The notes under the pieces are model-generated. The model was given only the letters and a program-made list of their open reading frames with translations. It was not told the origin of the DNA and did not search any database. From Streptomyces sp. RB17 (lineage in GTDB: Bacteria; Actinomycetota; Actinomycetes; Streptomycetales; Streptomycetaceae), in NCBI RefSeq assembly GCF_009604455.1, contig NZ_WEGL01000008.1:124001-188000 (forward strand): 64,000 bases of DNA, in the 5' to 3' direction. Of the stretch, positions 42,658-50,515 are shown piece after piece. Both the position numbers and the translations under genes were made by a program. Position 1 is the stretch's first letter, and each line of letters begins with the position of its first letter.

Positions 42658-45213
42658 ATGGCACGCGGCAAGCTTCGGATCTACCTCGGCGCGGCACCGG
42701 GCGTCGGCAAGACCTACGCCATGCTCTCCGAGGCGCACCGCCGTGTGGAGCGGGGCACCGACTGTGTCGTGGGTTTCGTCGAGCCCCACGAACGGCCGCG
42801 TACGGAGGTGATGCTGCACGGCCTGGAGCAGGTGCCGCGCAGCCGGCTGGAGTACCGGGGCACCCATTTCGGCGAGATGGACGTCGACGCCGTGCTGCGC
42901 CGGGCGCCGGCCGTGGCCCTGGTGGACGAGCTCGCCCACACCAACGTTCCCGGCTCCCGCAACGCCAAGCGCTGGCAGGACGTGGAGGAGCTGCTCGCGG
43001 CCGGGATCGACGTGGTGTCGACCGTCAACATCCAGCACCTGGAGTCACTCGGTGATGTGGTGGAGTCGATCACGGGCGTGCGGCAGCGTGAGACCGTTCC
43101 GGACGAGGTGGTACGGCGGGCGGACCAGATCGAGCTGGTCGACATGTCCCCGGAGGCGCTGCGCCGCCGGATGGCGCACGGCAACATCTACAAGCCGGAC
43201 AAGGTCGACGCGGCCCTGTCCAACTACTTCCGCCCCGGAAACCTCACCGCGCTGCGGGAGCTGGCGCTGCTGTGGGTCGCGGACCGGGTCGACGAGTACC
43301 TGAACGCCTACCGCAGCGAGCATGGGGTCTCCAGGATCTGGGGCTCGCGGGAGCGGATCGTGGTCGGCCTGACCGGCGGGCCCGAGGGGCGCACCCTGAT
43401 ACGGCGTGCCGCACGGCTCGCGGAGAAGGGCGCCGGCGGCGAGGTGCTCGCCGTGTACATAGCCCGCAGCGACGGGCTGACCTCGGCCTCCCCGAAGGAA
43501 CTGGCCGTCCAGCGCACCCTGGTGGAGGATCTCGGCGGCACCTTCCACCACGTGGTCGGCGACGACATACCGGCCGCCCTGCTGGACTTCGCGCGGGGCG
43601 TGAACGCCACCCAGATCGTGCTGGGCTCCTCGCGCCGCAAGGCCTGGCAGTACGTCTTCGGGCCCGGCGTCGGCGCCACGGTCGCCCGGGACTCCGGGCC
43701 CGACCTCGACGTCCACATCGTCACCCACGAGGAGGTCGCCAAGGGCCGCGGACTGCCCGTGGCCCGGGGCGGGCGGCTCGGGCGGGCGCGGATCATCTGG
43801 GGCTGGGCGGTGGGCCTGGTGGGCCCGGCGATCCTCGCGGTGCTGCTGAACACCGTCGCCCTGGGCCTCGCCAACGACATGCTGCTGTTCCTGTCCGTCA
43901 CCGTCGCGGCGGCGCTGCTCGGCGGCCTGCTGCCCGCGCTGGCCTCGGCGGCCTTCGGCTCGCTGCTGCTGAACTACTTCTACACCCCGCCGCTGCACCG
44001 GCTGACCATCGCCGACCCCAAGAACATCGTCGCCATCGCGATCTTCTTCGGCGTCGGCATGTCGGTGGCCTCGGTGGTGGACCTCGCAGCCCGGCGCACC
44101 CACCAGGCCGCCCGGCTGCGCGCCGAGTCGGAGATACTCTCCTTCCTCGCCGGGAACGTGCTGCGCGGCGAGACCAGCCTGGAGGAACTGCTGGAGCGGG
44201 TCCGCGAGACCTTCGCGATGGAGTCGGCCGCGCTGCTGGAACGGGCCGGCGACACCGAGCCGTGGACCTGCGCAGGGCGGGCCGGATTCGGGCGGCCGCT
44301 GCAGCGGCCCGAGGACGCCGACGTCGACATGCCGGTCGGAGACCACATGGCGCTCGCGCTCACCGGACGGGTGCTGCCCGCCGAGGACCGCCGGGTGCTC
44401 GCCGCGTTCGCCGCGCAGGCCGCCGTCGCCCTGGACCGGCGGCGCCTGCAGGAGGAGGCCGACCAGGCCCGCGCGCTCGCCGAGGGCAACCGCATCCGCA
44501 CCGCCCTGCTCGCCGCCGTCAGCCACGACCTGCGCACCCCGCTGGCCGGCATCAAGGCGTCGGTGTCCTCGCTGCGCTCCGACGACATCGAATGGTCGGA
44601 CGAGGACCGGGCGGAGCTGCTGGCCGCGATCGAGGAGGGCGCCGACCGGCTGGACCACCTCGTCGGCAACCTTCTCGACATGTCCCGCCTGCAGACCGGT
44701 ACGGTCACCCCGCTGATCCGCGAGATCGACGTCGACGAGGTCGTACCGATGGCACTCGGGGGCGTCCCGGAGGGCAGCGTCGAGCTGGACGTGCCCGAGA
44801 GCCTGCCGATGGTCGAGGTCGATCCCGGGCTGCTGGAGCGGTCCGTGGCGAACCTGGTGGAGAACGCCGTCAAGTACGGCCCGAACGGCCGGCCCGTGCT
44901 GGTCTCCGCCAGCGCCATAGCCGACCGGGTCGAGGTGCGCGTGGTGGACCGCGGGCCGGGCGTGCCGGACGAGGCCAAGGACCGGATCTTCGAGCCGTTC
45001 CAGCGGTACGGTGACGCCCCGCGCGGTGCCGGGGTCGGGCTCGGCCTCGCGGTCGCCCGCGGCTTCGCCGAGGCCATGGGCGGCACCCTCGACGCGGAGG
45101 ACACACCCGGTGGCGGACTCACCATGGTCCTGAGCCTGCGGGCGGCAGGATCCGGTCCGGAGCCCCAGGAGGTGGGCGCGGACATCGCAGAACCAGAAAG
45201 GCAGACCCTATGA
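42658..45213 (+). CDS. kdpD: Sensor histidine kinase KdpD
   Basis: An 851-residue kinase. It starts with the KdpD N-terminal domain (Walker A GAAPGVGKT at 11-19, VDELAHTNVPGSR), followed by a universal-stress-protein domain. Then come four transmembrane helices (about residues 380-480), a GAF domain, the H-box with His623 (AVSHDLRTPLAG) and an ATPase with NLVENAVKYG and GLGLAVARG. It senses potassium limitation or ionic stress. Its stop overlaps kdpE by 4 bp. No kdpFABC genes are in the window, so the target pump is remote or the pair has other targets. Confidence 0.94.
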   Translation: MARGKLRIYLGAAPGVGKTYAMLSEAHRRVERGTDCVVGFVEPHERPRTEVMLHGLEQVPRSRLEYRGTHFGEMDVDAVLRRAPAVALVDELAHTNVPGSRNAKRWQDVEELLAAGIDVVSTVNIQHLESLGDVVESITGVRQRETVPDEVVRRADQIELVDMSPEALRRRMAHGNIYKPDKVDAALSNYFRPGNLTALRELALLWVADRVDEYLNAYRSEHGVSRIWGSRERIVVGLTGGPEGRTLIRRAARLAEKGAGGEVLAVYIARSDGLTSASPKELAVQRTLVEDLGGTFHHVVGDDIPAALLDFARGVNATQIVLGSSRRKAWQYVFGPGVGATVARDSGPDLDVHIVTHEEVAKGRGLPVARGGRLGRARIIWGWAVGLVGPAILAVLLNTVALGLANDMLLFLSVTVAAALLGGLLPALASAAFGSLLLNYFYTPPLHRLTIADPKNIVAIAIFFGVGMSVASVVDLAARRTHQAARLRAESEILSFLAGNVLRGETSLEELLERVRETFAMESAALLERAGDTEPWTCAGRAGFGRPLQRPEDADVDMPVGDHMALALTGRVLPAEDRRVLAAFAAQAAVALDRRRLQEEADQARALAEGNRIRTALLAAVSHDLRTPLAGIKASVSSLRSDDIEWSDEDRAELLAAIEEGADRLDHLVGNLLDMSRLQTGTVTPLIREIDVDEVVPMALGGVPEGSVELDVPESLPMVEVDPGLLERSVANLVENAVKYGPNGRPVLVSASAIADRVEVRVVDRGPGVPDEAKDRIFEPFQRYGDAPRGAGVGLGLAVARGFAEAMGGTLDAEDTPGGGLTMVLSLRAAGSGPEPQEVGADIAEPERQTL

Positions 45214-45899
45214 CGACCCGGGTGCTCGTGGTCGAGGACGAGCCGCAGATCGTGCGCGCCCTCGTGATCAACCTCAAGGCGCGCAAGTACGAGGTCGACG
45301 CGGCGCCCGACGGCCGTACCGCCCTCGAACTCGCCGCCTCCCGGCATCCTGACGTGGTCGTGCTCGACCTGGGCCTGCCCGACATGGACGGCGTCGAGGT
45401 GATCAGGGGCCTGCGCGGCTGGACCCGAGTGCCCATCCTGGTGCTGTCCGCCCGGCACTCCTCGGACGAGAAGGTCGAGGCGCTGGACGCGGGCGCCGAC
45501 GACTACGTCACCAAGCCCTTCGGTATGGACGAGCTGCTGGCCCGGCTGCGGGCCGCCGTACGCCGGGCCGAGCCGGTCGGGCCCGGCGAGGACGACCTCA
45601 CGAGCGTCGAGACCGAGGGCTTCACCGTCGACCTGGCCGCCAAGAAGGTCAACCGCGCCGGCAGGGACGTCCGTCTCACCCCGACCGAGTGGCACCTGCT
45701 GGAGGTGCTGGTCCGCAACACCGGCCGCCTGGTCGGCCAGAAGCAGCTGCTGCAGGAGGTGTGGGGGCCGTCGTACGGCACCGAGACCAACTACCTGCGC
45801 GTGTACATGGCCCAGCTGCGGCGGAAACTGGAGACCGATCCCTCGCACCCGCAGCACTTCATCACGGAGCCGGGGATGGGGTATCGCTTCGAGAAGTGA
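45210..45899 (+). CDS. kdpE: Response regulator KdpE (OmpR family)
   Basis: A 229-residue regulator with phospho-acceptor Asp53 (VVLDLGLPDMDG) and a C-terminal winged helix ending EPGMGYRFEK, the KdpE-type ending. The ATG overlaps the kdpD stop by 4 bp. In other bacteria it activates kdpFABC under potassium limitation; c-di-AMP can modulate KdpD in some Gram-positives. Two TrkA-type genes lie about 3 kb downstream, fitting a local potassium theme. Confidence 0.93.
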   Translation: MTTRVLVVEDEPQIVRALVINLKARKYEVDAAPDGRTALELAASRHPDVVVLDLGLPDMDGVEVIRGLRGWTRVPILVLSARHSSDEKVEALDAGADDYVTKPFGMDELLARLRAAVRRAEPVGPGEDDLTSVETEGFTVDLAAKKVNRAGRDVRLTPTEWHLLEVLVRNTGRLVGQKQLLQEVWGPSYGTETNYLRVYMAQLRRKLETDPSHPQHFITEPGMGYRFEK

Positions 45900-45957
45900 G
45901 CGGGGTCGACGTGAGCTTGGCTACGGCGCTGTCGGTGTGCCCCGGTACGCTTCAGGT

Positions 45958-46356
45958 ATGAGTGCTGTTCCTCGTTCCGAAAAGCCGGCCGGCCGGTTCC
46001 GGCGCATGCTCGACCGGCTCTCCTCGTCGCAGGAGGACCTGGAGTCCGAGGAGCTGCGCGAGGACGCCGAGACCGCGGGCTGTACCAAGATCGGCGACTG
46101 TCACGACCGGCAGATCGTCACCGTAACTGGTACCTTGCGCACGGTCACCCTGCGTCCCCGCGCCGGGGTCCCCGCCCTGGAGGCCGAGCTGTTCGACGGC
46201 TCCGCCGCGCTGGACGTGGTGTGGCTCGGCAGGCGTTCCATCGTGGGCATAGAACCGGGGCGCAAGCTGATCGCATCGGGCCGGATCTCGATGAGCCGGG
46301 GCCGCCGCGTGCTGTTCAACCCGAAATACGAACTGCGACCCCTTGGACGGGAGTAG
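45958..46356 (+). CDS. OB-fold nucleic-acid-binding domain protein
   Basis: A 132-residue protein. After a charged N-terminus (about 45 residues), an OB fold runs from GCTKIGDCHDRQIVTVTGTLRTV to the end, with the strand pattern LEAELFDGSAALDVVWLGRR and IASGRISMSRGRRVLFNPKYEL. Such proteins probably bind single-stranded nucleic acid. ATG 45958 is taken from the family start. It lies 3 bp before the DUF3159 gene, a gene pair conserved in actinobacteria. Confidence 0.87.
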   Translation: MSAVPRSEKPAGRFRRMLDRLSSSQEDLESEELREDAETAGCTKIGDCHDRQIVTVTGTLRTVTLRPRAGVPALEAELFDGSAALDVVWLGRRSIVGIEPGRKLIASGRISMSRGRRVLFNPKYELRPLGRE

Positions 46357-46359
46357 CCG

Positions 46360-47136
46360 GTGACGTCCCTCGACAAGCCGACCGAAGGCACCGACCAGAG
46401 TCCGCCCGACGGGACCGGCGATGCCCGTGCGGTGACCGAGGCCGCGCTGTTCGAGGCGTTCGGCGGTGTCCGCGGCATGGTCGAGACGGTCGTGCCGGGC
46501 CTGCTCTTCGTCGCGATCTTCACGGTGAACAAGGACCTGCACGTGTCGGCGATCGCCGCGCTGATCGTGTCGCTGGTCCTGGTCGTGGTGCGGCTCGCCA
46601 TGAAGGACACCGTCAAGCACGCCTTCAGCGGCGTCTTCGGCGTGGCCTTCGGTGTCGTGTTCGCCATGTTCACCGGGAACGCCAAGGACTTCTACCTCCC
46701 CGGCATGCTCTACACGCTGGGCCTGGCGCTGGCGTACATCGTCACGACCCTGGCCGGTGTGCCCCTGATCGGTCTCATCCTCGGCCCGGTCTTCAAGGAG
46801 AACCTCTCCTGGCGCACCCGCAACCCCGGCCGCAAGAAGGCCTATGCGAAGGCCAGTTGGGCCTGGGGTCTGATCCTGCTCGCCAAGTGCGCGATCCTCT
46901 TCCCGCTCTACTGGTGGTCCGACACCACCAAGCTCGGCTGGGTCCTGGTCGCCCTGAAGATCCCGCCGTTCCTGCTGGCGGTCTGGCTCACCTGGGTCTT
47001 CCTCGCCAAGGCCCCCGCGCCCATCGACGTCTTCGCCGAGATGGAGGCCGAGGAGAAGGCCGAGCAGGAGCGCAAGGCGGCGCTGGCCACCGAGGGCGGC
47101 GAGGCGACCGGGGGACGGCACCGCCGGGACGCCTAG
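46360..47136 (+). CDS. DUF3159 family membrane protein
   Basis: A 258-residue integral membrane protein with about six helices between residues 45 and 225. It has charged termini and the family pattern EAALFEAFGGVRGMVETVVPGL near the start. A KKAYAKASWAWGL segment in the second half is also typical. The GTG start is 3 bp after the OB-fold gene stop. The function is unknown; in actinobacterial gene order it is commonly next to the TrkA genes. A perfect hairpin follows. Confidence 0.87.
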   Translation: MTSLDKPTEGTDQSPPDGTGDARAVTEAALFEAFGGVRGMVETVVPGLLFVAIFTVNKDLHVSAIAALIVSLVLVVVRLAMKDTVKHAFSGVFGVAFGVVFAMFTGNAKDFYLPGMLYTLGLALAYIVTTLAGVPLIGLILGPVFKENLSWRTRNPGRKKAYAKASWAWGLILLAKCAILFPLYWWSDTTKLGWVLVALKIPPFLLAVWLTWVFLAKAPAPIDVFAEMEAEEKAEQERKAALATEGGEATGGRHRRDA

Positions 47137-47153
47137 CCGACGGCACCTCGCAC

Positions 47154-47183
47154 CGGCCCGGGACCTGCGGAGGTCCCGGGCCG
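47154..47183 (+). terminator. Hairpin terminator after the DUF3159 gene
   Basis: A perfect 13-bp stem cggcccgggacct / aggtcccgggccg around the tetraloop gcgg, 17 bp after the stop. Confidence 0.8.
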
Positions 47184-47638
47184 TTCGCATGCCTTCAGCT
47201 CTCTTGCCGGTGATGGCAGGTGGCGTACGTCGCGGCCGATCGCAGTCGGGGGCGCGCACACGTCGTGATCGTCAAGGTTCCGGAGCACGTGGCCGACGCC
47301 GGCCTCCGGCTGAGCGGGTGCTCGCTGCACGGAGGGGATGTGGACCACCTGTGGCACGGGCTCACCGGTGCGCGCTGGTGGTCGACCCGGGCGGGGGCAC
47401 CCCTGGGGCATCCCCGCACCGGCACCCGTACATCTTCGAGGTGACGTACGGCAGCGCCTCGCCGATGCTCAGGGAATGCTGGGCCGAGGCAACGCGGGGC
47501 TCGGAGGACCGGCTCGCCCGGTGGTGTGTCCTGCTGCGGCACCGGCGCGCGCGGTGCGCGGCCGGCGGTCAGAAGCGGCGTTCCTGACCGTCCGAACGGC
47601 AAGGGCCCGGCGGATCCGACGATCCCCGCGCCCTCGGC
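47184..47638. other. Unassigned region, possible gene fragment
   Basis: Open frames exist on the plus strand from 47220 (VVIVKVPEHVADAGLRLSGC) and, in another frame, up to 47587 (HPYIFEVTYGSASPML). They could be pieces of one frameshifted gene, but neither resembles a family I know, and GC content is high enough to keep frames open by chance. It directly borders the tandem array. Confidence 0.25.
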
Positions 47639-48713
47639 ACGCCAACGCCCGGACTGGCCGGGTGCTCGGCATGCCGGCGTACGGACCGCCCGGGCCCCGG
47701 CGCGGCAGCGTACGGACTGCCCGGGTGCTCGGCGCGGCAGCGCACGGACCGTCGGGCCCTCGGCGCGGCAGCGTACGGACCGGCCGGGCCTCCGGCGCGG
47801 CAGCGCGCGGACCGTCGGGCCCTCGGCATGCCAGCGTACGGACCGTCTGGGTGCTCGGCGCGGCAGCGCACGGGCCGGCTGGGCCCCGGCACAACGGCGC
47901 GCGGACTGGCCGGGTCCCGGCGCGGCAGCGTACGGACCGGCCGAGCTCCGGCGCGGCAGCGTACGGACTGGCCGGGCCCTCGGCGCGGCAGTGCTCGGAC
48001 CGTCGGGCCCTCGGCACGGCAACGCGCGGACTGGCCGGGTGCTCGGCGTGCCGGCGTACGGACCGCCCGGGTCCCGGCGCGGCAGCGCACGGACTGGCCG
48101 GGCCTCCGGCGCGGCACCGCGCGGACTGCCCGGGTGCTCGGCGCGGCGGCGTACGGACTGGCCGGGCCCTCGGCACGGCAACGCGCGGACTGGCCGGGTG
48201 CTCGGCATGCCGGCGTACGGACCGCCCGGGTCCCGGCGCGGCAATGCACGGACTGGCCGGGCCTCCGGCGCGGCAGCGCGCGGACTGCCCGGGTGCTCGG
48301 CGCGGCAGCGTACGGACTGGCCGGGCCCTCGGCACGGCACCGCGCGGACTGGCCGGGTGCTCGGCATGCCGGCGTACGGACTGCCCGGGTCCCGGCGCGG
48401 CAGCGTACGGACCGGCCGGGCCCTCGGCACGGCAATGCACGGACTGGCCGGGCCTCCGGCGCGGCAGTGCTCGGACCGTCGGGCCCTCGGCACGCCAACG
48501 CCCGGACTGGCCGGGTGCTCGGCATGCCGGCGTACGGACCGCCCGGGCCCCCGGCGCGGCAGCGTGAGGACTGCCCGGGTGCTCGGCGCGGCAGCGCACG
48601 GACTGGCCGGGTGCTCGGCGCGGCAGCGCACGGGCCGGTCGGGCCCCGGCACAACGCCCCGCGGACTGGCCGGGCCCTCGGCGCGGCAGCGCGCGGACTC
48701 CCGGGCCCTCAGG
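47639..48713. repeat. Tandem array of 34 units of 30-33 bp with 159-bp higher-order period
   Basis: About 1.07 kb of head-to-tail units of mostly 31-32 bp. A typical unit is gcagcgtacggactggccgg followed by gccctcggcac. Positions within the unit vary in a correlated way. Blocks of five units recur as a higher-order repeat with an exact 159-bp period, starting at 48018, 48177 and 48336. Since 159 is a multiple of three, open frames of several hundred codons arise on both strands without being genes. It lies between the DUF3159 terminator and the 3' end of the trkA operon. Confidence 0.9.
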
Positions 48714-48729
48714 CGTGGTGGCGTGCCGG

Positions 48730-49407
48730 TCAGCTCGATGTGTCCTCGCGCCGTACCGACAGCAGTTCCTCCAGTTGCTCCTCGCGGGCCTGGGCGGCCA
48801 CGAAGAGGAGTTCGTCGCCCGGCTCCAGGGAGTCCTCCTTGGACGGGGTCAGCACGCGGGTGCCGCGGATGATCGTGACCAGGGAGGTGTCCTCGGGCCA
48901 CTGGACGTCGCCCACCTGGGTGCCGGCCAGGGCCGACTCCTCGGGCAGGGTCAGTTCGACCAGGTTGGCGTCGCCGTGGCTGAAGCGGAGCAGGCGGACC
49001 AGGTCGCCGACGCTCACCGCCTCCTCGACCAGGGCGGACATCAGGCGCGGGGTGGAGACGGCCACGTCCACGCCCCAGGCCTCGTTGAAGAGCCACTCGT
49101 TCTTCGGGTTGTTGACACGGGCGACGACGCGCGGGACGCCGTACTCCGTCTTGGCGAGCAGCGACACGACCAGGTTGACCTTGTCGTCGCCGGTCGCGGC
49201 GATGACGACGTTGCAGCGCTGCAGCGCCGCCTCGTCCAGGGACGTGATCTCGCAGGCGTCGGCCAGCAGCCACTCCGCCTGGGGCACCCGCTCCACCGAG
49301 ATGGCGGTCGGGGCCTTGTCGATCAGCAGGACCTCGTGGCCGTTCTCCAGCAGCTCGCCCGCGATCGAGCGGCCGACGGCGCCGGCTCCGGCAATGGCGA
49401 CCCTCAT
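48730..49407 (-). CDS. TrkA-family potassium uptake regulator (CeoC-like)
   Basis: A 225-residue RCK protein. It has an N-terminal Rossmann fold with AGAGAVGRSIAGEL and the acidic LLIDK strand end for NAD(H), then a C-terminal RCK_C domain (about 140-220). It gates a potassium channel or transporter in response to nucleotides. ATG 49407 shares one base with the stop of the other TrkA gene (TGATG), so the two are co-translated and probably form a hetero-oligomer like mycobacterial CeoB/CeoC. The 3' end is 16 bp from the tandem array. Confidence 0.9.
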   Translation of the reverse strand: MRVAIAGAGAVGRSIAGELLENGHEVLLIDKAPTAISVERVPQAEWLLADACEITSLDEAALQRCNVVIAATGDDKVNLVVSLLAKTEYGVPRVVARVNNPKNEWLFNEAWGVDVAVSTPRLMSALVEEAVSVGDLVRLLRFSHGDANLVELTLPEESALAGTQVGDVQWPEDTSLVTIIRGTRVLTPSKEDSLEPGDELLFVAAQAREEQLEELLSVRREDTSS

Positions 49408-50078
49408 CAGTGACCGCTCTCCTCTTCCGGGCCCTGGGCGAACGCCGCCTCGACCTTCTCGACGTCGTCCGACCGCATCATCACATGCACGAGGTCGCCC
49501 TCCTGCAGCACCGTCTGCGAGGTCGGCAGGATCGCTTCGCCGAGGCGGGTCAGGAACGCCACGCGGACGCCCGTCTCCTCCTGCAGCTTGCTGATCTTGT
49601 GTCCGACCCATGTCGGGGAGGCGTGCACCTCGGCGAGCTGCACCCCGCCCGTGGGGTCGCGCCACAGCGGCTCGGCACCGGAGGGCAGCAGCCGGCGCAG
49701 CATCTGGTCGGCGGTCCAGCGGACCGTCGCCACGGTGGGGATGCCCAGGCGCTGGTAGACCTCGGCGCGACGCGGGTCGTAGATACGGGCGGCCACGTTC
49801 TCCACGCCGAACATCTCGCGGGCCACGCGCGCGGAGATGATGTTGGAGTTGTCACCGCTGGAGACGGCGGCGAAGGCGCCGGCCTCCTCGATGCCCGCTT
49901 CGCGCAGGGTGTCCTGGTCGAAGCCGACACCGGTGACCCGGCGGCCCCCGAAGCCCGGGCCCAGCCGACGGAAGGCGGTCGGGTCCTGGTCGATCACGGC
50001 GACCGTATGGCCCTGTTGCTCCAGGGTCTGGGCGAGAGCGGAACCCACTCTGCCGCAGCCCATGATGACGATGTGCAC
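49407..50078 (-). CDS. TrkA-family potassium uptake regulator (CeoB-like)
   Basis: A 223-residue RCK protein with the nucleotide-binding GCGRVGSALAQTL and AVIDQD, a variable middle (RKLPSG-type RCK loop) and an RCK_C domain at 140-215. It is first in a two-gene operon with the CeoC-like gene. Regulation of potassium flux is inferred from the family. The membrane partner is likely the divergent APC-type permease or a channel elsewhere. Confidence 0.9.
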   Translation of the reverse strand: MHIVIMGCGRVGSALAQTLEQQGHTVAVIDQDPTAFRRLGPGFGGRRVTGVGFDQDTLREAGIEEAGAFAAVSSGDNSNIISARVAREMFGVENVAARIYDPRRAEVYQRLGIPTVATVRWTADQMLRRLLPSGAEPLWRDPTGGVQLAEVHASPTWVGHKISKLQEETGVRVAFLTRLGEAILPTSQTVLQEGDLVHVMMRSDDVEKVEAAFAQGPEEESGH

Positions 50079-50225
50079 GACCGTCCTTCCGATGTCAAGA
50101 GTCGTTGACTTGGCCTTAACAGGTTCTCAGACCGAGGCCCAAAGCTACACACGGGCGGCAGGGCGTCGGCACCCCCCTGCGGGGGTTGCCGTGATCACGG
50201 TCCGCGATCATGCGCGCGAGCAGCG

Positions 50226-50354
50226 TCAGCGATCGGCGTCGGCGGCAACCGGAGGCGGCGGCCGGCGCGTGATGCTGCGCACGCTGCACAGGGTCAGGAT
50301 TCCGAGGCCGAGGAGGGCGAGAGTCGCCCCGATCAGCTCCGCGGTGGCGGGCAT
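50226..50354 (-). CDS. Small single-helix membrane protein
   Basis: A 42-residue ORF, too short for routine calling. It starts MPATAELIGATLALLGLGIL, has one transmembrane helix (about residues 7-27) and a basic then proline-rich tail. GGAGGA lies 3 bp before ATG 50354. It sits upstream of the trkA operon on the same strand and is divergent from the APC permease gene. It could be a small subunit of the transport system; that is inference. Confidence 0.55.
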   Translation of the reverse strand: MPATAELIGATLALLGLGILTLCSVRSITRRPPPPVAADADR

Positions 50355-50515
50355 GGGTCCTCCGAGGTGCGACGACATGCGGGGTTTGCCATCTAGGCAC
50401 GGGGAGCGCGCGGACCGCGGAATCCGCAGTTTCATGCGCCTCTGATTTCACTCGTGAGGCAGATCCGGGATGCCGGGTGGGCGGGTGCCTGTTCGAAGGC
50501 CTACGATCCTCTCTC

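Noticed and set aside
47639..48713. Tandem array considered as a CRISPR array
   Set aside because: There is no constant repeat alternating with unique spacers; the whole unit is repeated with scattered substitutions, and no cas gene is near.
47195..49273. Long open frames (several hundred codons on both strands) across the tandem array considered as a repetitive protein gene
   Set aside because: They arise because the GC-rich repeat lacks stops and its 159-bp period is a multiple of three. They have no ribosome site, run into trkA out of frame, and occur on both strands at once.
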